33,073 nt of DNA, taken from an uncultured Clostridia bacterium. GTDB lineage: Bacteria > Bacillota > Clostridia > TANB77 > CAG-508. This document shows positions 18,305-26,722 of this stretch, piece by piece. The translations under genes were made by a program, and so were the position numbers. The stretch lies in the NCBI GenBank assembly GCA_947632145.1, contig CANRNW010000014.1, positions 1 through 33,073 of the forward strand, given 5' to 3'. Within the stretch, counting starts at the first letter, position 1. Each line of letters opens with the position of its first letter. The notes beneath the pieces were generated by a model. The model ran no database searches. It saw nothing but the letters and a program-made list of their open reading frames with translations, and had not been told where the DNA came from.

Positions 18305-18316
18305 TTGTGATATAAT
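18305..18316 (+). promoter_or_regulatory. Extended -10 promoter before the M23 gene
   Basis: TTGTGATATAAT with TATAAT at 18311-18316. The predicted transcript start is about 18323-18325, so the ATG at 18322 would be at or before the 5' end. This favours a downstream start. The 169 bases between recD2 and here hold no other feature I recognise. Confidence 0.5.
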
Positions 18317-18354
18317 ATGATATGTTACACCAAAAAATATCAAAGGAGAGGATA

Positions 18355-19287
18355 ATTATTTTTAGAAGAGCGACAATATATTATATAACAAACACACTAA
18401 AGATAACAGTTGTTGCAATGGTTTTGATATTTATAATGTTTATATCTAAATATAAGCCAATGTATAAAGTAACAATAGGAGAGGAAACAATTGGCTATGT
18501 AACAAATAAGGATAAAGTAGAGCAAATTGTAGAAGATTATATAAATACACAAGATGAAAATATAGCATTTATAGAAGTAAAAGATTTACCTAAATATGAA
18601 TTAAATTTAGTTGGTTGGAATATAGAAGATTCAACCAATAGTGTTTTGCAAAAAGTAAAAGATGAATCCGTAGTAACATATCTATTATATGCTATAAAAG
18701 TAGGAGATGAACAACCTCAATATGTGTCTACATTAGAAGAAGCAAAACAGGTCGTTGAAGAATTAAAAAATGAATTTGAAGGTATATTAGATTTAAAAAT
18801 TGGCGTTGAAGAAGTATTTACATCAGATTTAGAAAATATACAATCTATAGATATGTCAGTTGCAAAGGTTAATTTAGATACGGAGATAATATCTAATTGT
18901 GATAGTGCTATAAATGGAATAATATTATCTAAGCCAATTTCTGGAATTGTAACATATAGGTTTGGACCAAGATGGGGAAGAACACATAAAGGAATAGATA
19001 TAGCTGCAAATACGGGAACACCAATACATCCTTGTAGTGATGGAACCGTTACATTTACAGGTTGGTATGGCGGATATGGAAATTTAATAATAGTGGATCA
19101 TGGAAATGGTGTTCAAACATATTATGGACATTGTAGTAAAATATGTGTATCAACAGGTCAAGAGGTTACAAGAGATACAATAATTGGACTTGTTGGCTCA
19201 ACAGGTAATTCAACAGGACCACATTTGCACTTAGAAATATTAAAAGATGGAGTTGTGCAAAACCCACAAAATTATTTATATAAATAA
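18355..19287 (+). CDS. Membrane-anchored M23 peptidase (LytM domain), probable ATT start
   Basis: N-terminal membrane segment ('ITVVAMVLIFIMFIS'), an extracellular mixed alpha/beta linker domain of about 150 residues, then an M23 domain. The domain has zinc ligands in 'HKGIDIA', 'TYYGHCSK' and 'PHLHLEI', and core strands 'GTPIHPCSDGTVTFTGWYGGYGNLIIVDHG'. It probably cuts cell-wall cross-bridges at the outer face of the membrane. The frame is open from an ATG at 18322, but that ATG is at the predicted transcript start; AAAGGAGAGG (18342-18351) instead fits ATT at 18355 or 18358. This gene reads intact with no in-frame CGG, in contrast to its relative at 5590-6198. Confidence 0.85.
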   Translation: MIFRRATIYYITNTLKITVVAMVLIFIMFISKYKPMYKVTIGEETIGYVTNKDKVEQIVEDYINTQDENIAFIEVKDLPKYELNLVGWNIEDSTNSVLQKVKDESVVTYLLYAIKVGDEQPQYVSTLEEAKQVVEELKNEFEGILDLKIGVEEVFTSDLENIQSIDMSVAKVNLDTEIISNCDSAINGIILSKPISGIVTYRFGPRWGRTHKGIDIAANTGTPIHPCSDGTVTFTGWYGGYGNLIIVDHGNGVQTYYGHCSKICVSTGQEVTRDTIIGLVGSTGNSTGPHLHLEILKDGVVQNPQNYLYK

Positions 19288-19380
19288 TTATAGTAAATGT
19301 GGGGTACTGCTTGTAGAACTATTTATGTAGAAAATGAGCAGAAGAGTATATAATTTAATAAAAAACAAAGGATGATAAAA

Positions 19381-19939
19381 ATGTATTTAATAGTAGGACT
19401 AGGAAATCCAGAAGTAGATTATGCAAACACTAGACACAATATGGGATTTAATGTTATAAATAAACTTGCAAAAAAATATGAAATAGATGTTACAAAAAAT
19501 GATTTTAAAGGATTGTATGGAACTGGCGTAATAGAAGGGAAAAAAGTTATTTTATTAAAGCCACAAACTTTTATGAATTTAAGTGGTGAAAGCATATTAG
19601 CTATAAAGAACTTTTATAAAATAGATTTAGAAGATATATTAGTAATATATGATGATATAGATACAGATGCACGGAAAAATAAGAATAAGAAAAAAAGGAA
19701 GTGCAGGAACTCATAATGGAGTAAAATCTATTGTTCAAAATCTTTCAACAACAGATTTTGCAAGAATAAGAGTGGGAATAGGCAAACCTCAAGTAGATGT
19801 TTCTTTAATAGAATATGTTATAGGACCAATAGATGAAGAAGATAAACAACTATTAAATGATGGGGTAAATATTGCAACCTCCGCAGTAGAAGAAATTTTA
19901 AAGAGTGGAATTGATATCGCAATGAACAAATTTAATTAA
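19381..19939 (+). CDS. pth: Peptidyl-tRNA hydrolase (one CGG +1 shift)
   Basis: Releases tRNA from dropped-off peptidyl-tRNAs; essential in most bacteria. Skipping C19672 gives 185 residues, the normal length. It shows 'LIVGLGNPEVDYANTRHNMGF' (catalytic His in TRHN), 'LLKPQTFMNLSGES', 'VIYDDIDTDAGKIRIRKKGS' across the shift, and 'AGTHNGVKSIVQNLSTTDFARIRVGIG'. The start is 19381, because AAAGGA overlaps the ATG at 19372. Without the skip the tRNA-binding half is lost, so a pseudogene is unlikely given essentiality. It is followed 67 bases later by the RNase E/G gene. Confidence 0.93.
19672..19675 (+). other. CGG +1 frameshift site 8 (GCA-C-GGA) in pth
   Basis: CGG is codon 98. Skipping C gives 'DDIDTDAGKIRIRKKGSAG', aligned without gaps to the family's 'DDIDLPLGKIRIRKKGSAG'-type segment. 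Confidence 0.92.
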
Positions 19940-20006
19940 ATGAGTGGGTGAATGCATAATGTTCGTCTGCTCTTTTAAAAAATACCAACTAAGAAAGGAC
20001 AGAACA

Positions 20007-21203
20007 ATGTACGAGATAATAGTTAATAAGCAAGAAAATACAAAAACAATAATATTATTAGAAAATAAAATTGTGGTTGAAAAATATGAAGAGAGTGAAC
20101 CAAATGCTAAAACTGAAGGAAATATATATGTAGGAAAAGTACAAAATGTTTTACAAGGAATGCAATCTGCTTTTATAGATATAGGAGAAAGAAAAAATAC
20201 TTTCATACATTTAAAAGATTTATTGCCTAAAGTAGATGTTAAGTCATTAGGGACGTATGATTACGTCCCTAATGACAATTTACAAAATATAAAACAAATA
20301 ATAAAACCTGGGATGCCGATATTAGTTCAAGTAAAAAAAGATAGTACAAATAAAAAAGGAGCGAGGGTGTCTACTCATATAAATTTACCAGGAAAATATA
20401 TAGTATTTATGCCGAACGCTGAATTTATAACTGTGTCACAAAAAATAGAAGATGAGAAAGAAAAAGAAAGGTTAATAAATATAGTTAAAAATTTATTACC
20501 AAAGGGAAGTGGCGCAATAATCAGAACTTCCAGTGAAAATAAAGATGAAATTGTTTTAAAAAATGATATTGATAAACTATTAGAAGAATGGCAAAGAATT
20601 GAAAATGCGAAAAATACTGTAAAAGAATTTCCAGTGTTATTACATAAAAATGATGGAATATTAAAAAAATTATTTATAGATATGATAGAAAAAAAGATTG
20701 ATAAAGTTATTGTAAATGATAGTGAAAGTTATGAAGAGATTTTAGAAATTTTAAAAGAAATAAATAATTTAAATATAAAAGTAGAATTACATAACAATCA
20801 AAATTTAATAGAAGAATATTGTTTAACTTCACAAATGGAAAAAATACAAAACAGAAAAGTTTGGTTAAAATGTGGAGGATTTATAACAATAGATAAAACA
20901 GAAGCACTTACTGCAATAGATGTAAATTCAGGTAAATACATAGGAACGAAGGATTTAGAACAAACAGTATATACAGTAAATAAAGAAGCAACAAAGGAGA
21001 TCGTAAAACAGTTAAGATTGCGTGATATTGGTGGAATAGTTGTAATAGATTATATAGATATGAAATTAGTTGAAAATAGGAAAAAGATAGAAGAATTACT
21101 TGAAGTTGAGTTGAAGAAAGATAGAAGTAAAACTCAAGTAATTGGATTTACAAAATTGAATCTTTTAGAAATGACAAGAAAACATATTGGAATAAATGAG
21201 TAA
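20007..21203 (+). CDS. rng: Ribonuclease E/G family protein lacking the zinc-link
   Basis: Endoribonuclease of the RNase G/E catalytic core, cutting single-stranded RNA in rRNA maturation and mRNA decay. The 398-residue product has an S1 domain ('GNIYVGKVQNVLQGMQSAFIDIG', 'TFIHLKDLLP'), the RNase H-like region, and the DNase I-like active site with Asp in 'TAIDVNSGKYIG' and Asp in 'IVVIDYIDM'. It ends at 'LNLLEMTRKHIGINE', just where other members carry the CPxC zinc-link for dimerisation, so that part and the small domain are absent. The start at 20007 follows AGAAAGGA; an upstream ATG (19944) is poorer. A 34-base perfect palindrome lies in frame at residues 79-90. Confidence 0.88.
   Translation: MYEIIVNKQENTKTIILLENKIVVEKYEESEPNAKTEGNIYVGKVQNVLQGMQSAFIDIGERKNTFIHLKDLLPKVDVKSLGTYDYVPNDNLQNIKQIIKPGMPILVQVKKDSTNKKGARVSTHINLPGKYIVFMPNAEFITVSQKIEDEKEKERLINIVKNLLPKGSGAIIRTSSENKDEIVLKNDIDKLLEEWQRIENAKNTVKEFPVLLHKNDGILKKLFIDMIEKKIDKVIVNDSESYEEILEILKEINNLNIKVELHNNQNLIEEYCLTSQMEKIQNRKVWLKCGGFITIDKTEALTAIDVNSGKYIGTKDLEQTVYTVNKEATKEIVKQLRLRDIGGIVVIDYIDMKLVENRKKIEELLEVELKKDRSKTQVIGFTKLNLLEMTRKHIGINE
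20243..20276. repeat. Perfect 15-bp palindrome inside the RNase E/G coding region
   Basis: Fifteen-base perfect arms starting GTCATTAGGGACGTA around loop TGAT. It encodes residues 79-90 of the RNase, in the variable loop after the S1 segment 'IHLKDLLPK'. Arms share TAGGGACG / CGTCCCTA with the hairpin at 14348-14370. Confidence 0.75.
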
Positions 21204-21236
21204 TTATTAATGAGAATATATAATTAAAAAAGAAAA

Positions 21237-21257
21237 CTCCCTACACCCAAGAGGGAG
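21237..21257 (-). terminator. Terminator of the HD-domain gene
   Basis: CTCCCT...AGGGAG with a 9-base loop, followed on the minus strand by TTTTCTTTTTT. It lies 25 bases past the minus-strand stop and may also stop reading from the RNase gene. Confidence 0.55.
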
Positions 21258-21281
21258 AGGGAGAAAGTTAAATTAAATTAC

Positions 21282-22496
21282 TTAGCTAGACAACTTGTAA
21301 AATTCAGCATCAGAAAGATGTTCCAATTCAATCGGACGTTCCAGATTGCACTTTATTCTGCAGAAATCTTTAAAGTACTGCCTAAGCTGTCCGCAAAGGG
21401 GAGTAAGTGCAACTGTCTTGTTGTCGATTCCGGGCTGCCTACGAAGTATAGCACCCCAGAAATAGGGATCGCGAGAGCCAAGCTGATATTGCAACCAGCA
21501 CTCTGAATCGGCCGACAGATAGTCAGCACCCTTGAGAATAGCCCTATGCTGTTCAATGTTTTGAGCTTCTTCAAACATTACAAGGTGAAACTTTTGAGAA
21601 AGGAAATCAGGAACTTTGTCGTAAATATTTTCTTTAAGTACCTTTTCCTCGAAAAGTTCACAAGCAGCCCTAAGACCAACGATATAGTCTTTAATCGGAG
21701 ACGGTACATCGGTCGTCCAAGCTTCTGCTACATCGTGAAAGATTCCCATGAAATAGCGCCTAGTTGCAAGGAATTCATCCTCAGGGTGTTCTTCCAAACT
21801 CATAAAATATGCCCACACGGCGGTTGAATACAGATGTCCAAGAATCGAACAGGGCTGTACGTAACCGAATTCACACCATCTGGTATGGTGGCGCAAGTAA
21901 GAGTCCGAAATAACCTGCAATAACTTGAACAAGTTGCCATTAGGATCTGAGAGTTGGTTAAAGCCGGGAATGTCTGAGTACTTTGCCATGTCGTCGCGAA
22001 TATCATCAAACTTTAAATCATACTTGGTAGCTTCGCAACGAGAATGCAATTGTAAAAGCTCGATTTTTGTCGCAATTGCGGTGGCAGCCTTGAAAATGCG
22101 TTCTTCTCTGGTTCCTAAAGATTCGCATAAAAAATCAGCGAATTCTTTATCTGCAACTTCGGAGATTTTACGTTTAGTCGCTTTTGCAAACTCAGAGTTA
22201 GAAATGTTTTGCATCTGGAAAATCTCGAGGTACTTTCTCTTCGGAGTGTTGAAAACCACATAGGTTTTTTCAAATGCCCTATAAAGTGCATATTTCGGAA
22301 AGCGTGTCCAGTCAATAGATTCCCCTTCTGCTTCAGCAAAACATGCCAATGCGTAGCATATAAAGCTGTTGAGTGCTTGTTTTGACATTTCGTTGAAAGA
22401 GTCGTCCGACATAATGTCAGTCCATCGTTTCAACCGAATAAGACGTTTGAGCATCTCGTTTGCTGACTTGATGTGTCTGTAATTTAATCGTAACAT
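21282..22496 (-). CDS. HD-domain phosphohydrolase, YfbR/5'-deoxynucleotidase-like (GC-richer island)
   Basis: The 404-residue soluble protein has an HD core: 'ILGHLYSTAVWAYF' (first His), 'FMGIFHDVAEAWTTDVPSPIKDYI' (HD plus the TxDxPxPxK signature of YfbR-like nucleotidases) and a distal Asp in 'LKGADYLSADSECW'. It probably dephosphorylates deoxynucleoside monophosphates. The N-terminal 170 residues are an extra helical region I do not recognise. Composition is clearly GC-richer than its surroundings, with many CTT, CGT, GCC and TTC codons, indicating transfer. It has one in-frame CGG (22434-22436, codon 21); the native CGG rule would give Ile-Gly-stop. AAGGAGGT precedes the ATG. It is a stand-alone gene with its own terminator. 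Confidence 0.75.
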   Translation of the reverse strand: MLRLNYRHIKSANEMLKRLIRLKRWTDIMSDDSFNEMSKQALNSFICYALACFAEAEGESIDWTRFPKYALYRAFEKTYVVFNTPKRKYLEIFQMQNISNSEFAKATKRKISEVADKEFADFLCESLGTREERIFKAATAIATKIELLQLHSRCEATKYDLKFDDIRDDMAKYSDIPGFNQLSDPNGNLFKLLQVISDSYLRHHTRWCEFGYVQPCSILGHLYSTAVWAYFMSLEEHPEDEFLATRRYFMGIFHDVAEAWTTDVPSPIKDYIVGLRAACELFEEKVLKENIYDKVPDFLSQKFHLVMFEEAQNIEQHRAILKGADYLSADSECWLQYQLGSRDPYFWGAILRRQPGIDNKTVALTPLCGQLRQYFKDFCRIKCNLERPIELEHLSDAEFYKLSS

Positions 22497-22620
22497 AATA
22501 GTTACCTCCTTAAAAATAATTGTCTCCTTGTTTCAACTGTGTTGTCGCGAAGGAGGTTGGTTAAAAGTTATAATATAATTATACCACTATTTTATGTTTA
22601 CTGCAATATTTGGAAAATAA

Positions 22621-22647
22621 AAAGAAATAGCATATTGCTATTTCTTT
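22621..22647 (-). terminator. Terminator of the zinc-ribbon/HTH gene
   Basis: Twelve-base perfect stem AAAGAAATAGCA / TGCTATTTCTTT with loop TAT, continuing into TTATTTTCC on the minus strand. It could also work on the plus strand. Confidence 0.7.
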
Positions 22648-22674
22648 TGGTATATTATCTATATTTTGTGATAT

Positions 22675-22899
22675 TTATAAAGATATATTTATTCCATTTT
22701 CGTTTATATATCTATTTAAATTCTTTACAGAAATTCCTGTGGAAACAGAAAGTTCATCTAAAGAATAATTGTTTCCATATTTTTCAATATAATTGTTTAA
22801 TTTTAAAATTTCTAAATTATCTTTAGGTTGACAATTACAACATACGTTAGATTCTGATGCATAAAAACAACCACAACGATCACATCTTTTTAATTCCAT
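22675..22899 (-). CDS. Small zinc-ribbon plus HTH protein (YvyF-like)
   Basis: The 74-residue protein has an N-terminal zinc ribbon (C-x2-C near residue 6, C-x2-C near residue 20). A short linker and a C-terminal helix-turn-helix follow ('YSLDELSVSTGISVKNLNRYINENGI'). This two-part layout matches the YvyF/'flagellar operon protein' type, which has a zinc ribbon followed by 'VSVKTIRRFIREG'. Here no flagellar genes are near, so a regulatory or adaptor role cannot be fixed. AAGGAGGAA lies 7 bases before the ATG on the minus strand. Native AT-rich composition. Confidence 0.7.
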   Translation of the reverse strand: MELKRCDRCGCFYASESNVCCNCQPKDNLEILKLNNYIEKYGNNYSLDELSVSTGISVKNLNRYINENGINISL

Positions 22900-23049
22900 A
22901 CAAAAGTTCCTCCTTAGTAATAATTATTTTTAATGAGCATATTTTATCATATATTGTTGAAAAATAAAAGTGATTTTTGAATAAAAAAATAAATTCTTCA
23001 AAAAATAAATATAATAACAAATAAAGCAATATATTGGAGGTAGATAATA

Positions 23050-23986
23050 ATGATAGATTTTAGGACTGATTTAGCAGATGAAAGACGTGATATGTATAGA
23101 AAGGCAAATAAATTAGAAGATGAAATACCTGGAATAGAAACACAACAAAACGAAATTTCAAAAAATATAAAAACATCTAAGGTAAAAATATTAAACGAAG
23201 AAGGGGAGAACGCCTTAGGTAAGCCAAAAGGAATATATATAACAATAGATGTGAAAAATTTAAAAATAGCACAAGAAGAAGAAATCCAAAAAGCAGCAGA
23301 AGTTGTAACAAATGAACTAAAAGAGTTAATATCAACTCATATAGGAAAAGAAGATGATATACTTGTTGTTGGATTAGGTAATGCTTATGTAACTCCAGAT
23401 TCGCTAGGACCTAAAGTAATTTCATATATAGATGTAACAAGACATTTATTAAAATACGCTCCACAATATTTAGAAGAGGGAACAAGACCTGTAAGTGCAA
23501 TATCTCCTGGGGTTTTAGGAACAACAGGAATAGAAACTTTAGAAATAATAAAAGGAATTGTAGATAACATAAAGCCTAAGATGTTAATTGTAATAGATAG
23601 TTTAGCTTCTAAAAGTATAGAAAGAATTAGTAGTACAATTCAAATTGCAGATACAGGAATAACTCCTCGGTGCAGGTGTTGGAAATACAAGAAAAGAATT
23701 AAGTATAGATACATTAGGAATTCCAGTAATTGCGATTGGTGTACCTATGGTTGTTGAAATGGCAACTATAACAAATGATTGCTTGAATTTGTTTATAGAG
23801 AAGTTACAGCAAGAGGCAAAGTCTAATGATTATTTAAATAAATTAAAAGAAGAAGATAATTATGAAGATATAAAAAATGCATTGATTCCAGTAAACTATA
23901 ATATGATTGTAACACCAAAGGAAATTGATGACCTAATTGAAAATATGAGTTCTGTTGTAGCAAGAGGAATAAATTTTGCATTGTAA
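23050..23986 (+). CDS. gpr: Spore germination protease GPR (one CGG +1 shift)
   Basis: Aspartic-type protease that degrades small acid-soluble spore proteins at germination; its presence indicates an endospore former. Skipping C23668 gives 311 residues. It shows 'FRTDLADERRDMY' at the N-terminus, where the autoprocessed propeptide lies, then 'VVGLGNAYVTPDSLGPKVISYIDVTRHL', 'VSAISPGVLGTTGIET' and 'LIVIDSLASKSIERI'. Across the site it reads 'IADTGITPGAGVGNTRKELS', continuing 'GIPVIAIGVPMVVEMATI'; all are family signatures. TGGAGG lies 7 bases before the ATG. Without the skip the frame ends at residue 235 in unrelated sequence. No convincing forespore-type promoter was identified. Confidence 0.93.
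23668..23671 (+). other. CGG +1 frameshift site 9 (CCT-C-GGT) in gpr
   Basis: CGG is codon 207. Skipping C gives 'TGITPGAGVGNTRKE'; the GPGAGVGN-type loop is conserved in GPR. Confidence 0.92.
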
Positions 23987-24092
23987 TTATTGATTAGTGT
24001 TTGTTGTCTTTAATAAAATAATATTATTATATGTAAAATTAAGTAGATTTTAAACGAATTTTGTGATATAGTATTATGCGAGGTGTAAAATA

Positions 24093-25323
24093 ATGAAAAA
24101 ACCAGAGTTGTTGGCTCCAGCAGGTTCTTTTGAAAAGGCAAAAGTTGCATTTCTTTATGGTGCAGATGCTATATATGCAGGTACATCTTCTTTGTCATTA
24201 AGAACTAGAGCAGAAATGGAAAATGATGATTTATATAAAACAATAGAATATGCGCATAAACTTGGAAAAAAGGTTTATACAACAATAAATATATTTGCTC
24301 CAGATGATAGATATGAACAAATTAAAGAACAGGCAATAACTTTAAACAAGTTAAAAGTAGATGGAATTATAGTTGCAGATGGCGGAGTTGTAGAATTGAT
24401 AAAGCAAGAGGCACCAGATGTAGATATTCATATAAGTACACAAGCAAATATTGTAAGCTATCATACTGGTAACTTTTGGTATAAAAATGGGGCTAAAAGA
24501 CTAATTTTAGCAAGAGAGTTAAATAAAGAACAAATAAGAGATATAATAAAAAATAAGCCTGAAGATTTAGAAACAGAAATATTTGTACATGGTGCAATTT
24601 GTTTTGGATATTCAGGAAGATGCTTTTTAAGTGATTTCCTATCTGGAAGAAGTGCAAATTTAGGAGATTGTGCTCAAAGCTGTAGATGGGCATATAATGT
24701 TTACGTTGAAGAAGCAAATAAGCCAGGCAATTTAATGCCAGTAGAACACGATGAGAAAGGTACATACATTTTTTCTTCTAAAGATTTGTGCTTAATAAAA
24801 GAAATTCCTGAAATTGTCGAGATGGGAGTAGATAGTTTAAAGATTGAAGGAAGATTAAAAACAGAATATTATTTAGCAACAGTAATAAATACATATAGAA
24901 CGGCAATAGATGACTATATTGCAAATCCTACAGGTTTTGATCATACAAAGTATTTAAATGAATTAGAAAAAGTAAAAACAAGAGGTCTTACAACTTTTTA
25001 TTTTAATAGCAGAGATAATAAAGATTTTCAAGAATATGAAGGAAAACAATATAATCCAAGTTATGAGTTTGGTGGAATTGTTGAGGAATATAATAAAGAA
25101 AAAACAATTATAGAAATACGAAACAGATTAAAAATTGGAGATGAATTAGAAGTTATAATTCCTGGTAAAATTGAATCTTATAAATTTACAATAGAAAAAT
25201 TATGGGATATTGATACTGATGAGGAAATAGAGTTTGTAAATCCTCGGAAAATTAGGACAAAAGGTAAAAATCCATATACCAATTGAAGTAGATAAAAATT
25301 ATATTTTACGCAGAAAAAAATAA
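24093..25323 (+). CDS. U32 family protein, TrhP-like tRNA hydroxylation factor (one CGG +1 shift)
   Basis: U32 'peptidase' family; the bacterial TrhP/YrrN/YrrO members make 5-hydroxyuridine at tRNA position 34. Skipping C25245 gives 409 residues. It starts 'KPELLAPAGSFEKAKVAFLYGADAIYAG' and has 'DIHISTQANIVSYHTGNFW', the Cys cluster 'CFGYSGRCFLSDFLSGRSAN' and 'LGDCAQSCRW', and 'SLKIEGRLKTEYYLATV'. It ends 'FVNPGKLGQKVKIHIPIEV' then 'LRRKK'. The Cys pattern fits iron-sulfur or redox roles proposed for TrhP. After the stop the same frame stays open for 29 codons to a TAATG overlap with rsmE. Confidence 0.9.
25245..25248 (+). other. CGG +1 frameshift site 10 (CCT-C-GGA) in the U32 gene
   Basis: CGG is codon 385. 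Skipping C gives 'FVNPGKLGQKVKI', the family's C-terminal strand; reading Arg gives a 12-residue unrelated tail. Confidence 0.9.
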
Positions 25324-25412
25324 GAACCCTTAGGAAGAGAACCATTTTTATATCCATTATTTATGGAAATTATCAAAAGTACTAAGAGGGTAAAACAAAT
25401 GGGGGATTTATA

Positions 25413-26169
25413 ATGCAAAGATTTTTTGTTCAAGAAAATCAAATTGATTTACAGAAAAAAATAATAGAGATAATAGGCGAGGATGTAAATCATATTAAAA
25501 ATGTTTTAAGATGTAAAAAACGGTGAGCAAATAGAAATTTGTAGCAAAGAAACAAATTTAGCATATTTGTGTGAAATTTCTAATATAAATGAAAAAATCG
25601 AGGTCAAAATATTGCAAAAACTAGAAAACAATAAAGAATCTACATTATATATAAACATAGTTCAAGCACTTCCTAAAGCAGATAAAATGGATTTTATTAT
25701 ACAAAAATGTACAGAACTAGGTGTAAAAGAATTTACTCCATTAGCATTAAAAAGATGTGTTGTAAAAATAGATTCTAAAGACGAACAAAAGAAAATTTTA
25801 AAATGGCAAAAGCAAGTTGAAGTAGCATCAAAGCAGTGTGGCAGAGATATCATACCAAAGGTAAATAAGATATATAATATAAACACAATTCAAGATTTAT
25901 TAAAGAATTATGATTTAGTATTATTAGCTTATGAAAATGAAAAAGATAATACTTTAAAAAATGAAATAGAAAAAATAAATAAAAAAGAAGATGCTTCAAT
26001 TGCAATAATAATAGGACCAGAGGGAGGATTAGAGCAAACAGAAGTAGATTTTTTAAAGCAAAATGGAGCAAAAGTAGTAACATTAGGAAATAGAATATTA
26101 AGAACAGAAACAGTGGCTATGGCTGTTACAAGTATTTTGATGTATGAGTTAGGAGATTTAGGAAAATAA
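25413..26169 (+). CDS. rsmE: 16S rRNA m3U1498 methyltransferase (one CGG +1 shift)
   Basis: SPOUT methyltransferase acting on U1498 of 16S rRNA. Skipping C25521 gives 251 residues. The N-terminal PUA-like domain reads 'VNHIKNVLRCKKGEQIEI' across the site. The catalytic domain then has 'LPKADKMDFIIQKCTELGVKEFTPL', 'KWQKQVEVASKQCGRDIIPKV', 'IIIGPEGGLEQTEVDFL' and 'LGNRILRTETVAMAVTSIL', all RsmE signatures with the SPOUT knot. The zero frame stops at TGA immediately after the CGG (residue 37), so only a shift gives product. The ATG overlaps an upstream TAA (TAATG), indicating coupling with the U32 frame. Confidence 0.93.
25521..25524 (+). other. CGG +1 frameshift site 11 (AAA-C-GGT) in rsmE
   Basis: CGG is codon 37 and is followed directly by TGA in the zero frame. 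Skipping C gives 'LRCKKGEQIEI', the expected 'LR...GD.I.V' element. Confidence 0.92.
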
Positions 26170-26172
26170 CAA

Positions 26173-26200
26173 TTGACATATTAAAATATGATAGTATAAA
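26173..26200 (+). promoter_or_regulatory. Sigma-A-type promoter of the membrane protein-yicC-remA-rpoZ-gmk cluster
   Basis: TTGACA (26173-26178), 16-base spacer, TATAAA (26195-26200), 31 bases before the GTG start. It is the closest match to consensus in the window. Confidence 0.75.
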
Positions 26201-26231
26201 ATTATTTTAAACCAAATTAAGGAGAAAATTT

Positions 26232-26708
26232 GTGGAAGAAAAAGAAATAATAAAAGAAATGGAAGAAAAAAGAAAGATTCCATTCGAAGTAAAAAATGAA
26301 ATAATGAATAAAATATGGGAATGTATACTCTCAGCAATTATAGTGTATGCATATTTTATATTTCTAAATTTGGGTATAAGAAATATTCATCAAAATATAT
26401 TGCTAACAGATTTAAAAGTTTTTAGCGTAAGTTTAGCAATTGTTGCTGTTATGCTACTAGAATTTGCATATAGAAAAAAGGAAACTAAAAATTTGTATAG
26501 AGGTATAGAAGTTTTAGTTTTGGCGATAATTACAATGTTGTTACAATATATTATTCTTTATCTTACTCCTAAATACAGAATAATAGTGCCAATTTTTGCA
26601 GTAATATACAATATATATTTTGTTCTAAAAGCATTATTTTTACTATATAAAACAAAGAGCAGTTATATAAAAAATTTAAGTGATATAAAAGACATAATAG
26701 CTAAATAA
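26232..26708 (+). CDS. Four-helix integral membrane protein, function unknown
   Basis: The 158-residue protein starts at GTG (AAGGAG 7 bases upstream). A charged cytoplasmic N-terminus of about 28 residues is followed by four hydrophobic segments near residues 33-50, 63-78, 95-113 and 117-137, and a short basic tail. I recognise no family motif. It is the first gene of the cluster, 14 bases before yicC. Confidence 0.7.
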   Translation: MEEKEIIKEMEEKRKIPFEVKNEIMNKIWECILSAIIVYAYFIFLNLGIRNIHQNILLTDLKVFSVSLAIVAVMLLEFAYRKKETKNLYRGIEVLVLAIITMLLQYIILYLTPKYRIIVPIFAVIYNIYFVLKALFLLYKTKSSYIKNLSDIKDIIAK

Positions 26709-26722
26709 GGAGATGAAAGAAA

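Noticed and set aside
21318-22263. Plus-strand open frames inside the HD-domain gene
   Set aside because: Opposite-strand shadows with no ribosome site; the minus frame has clear HD motifs.
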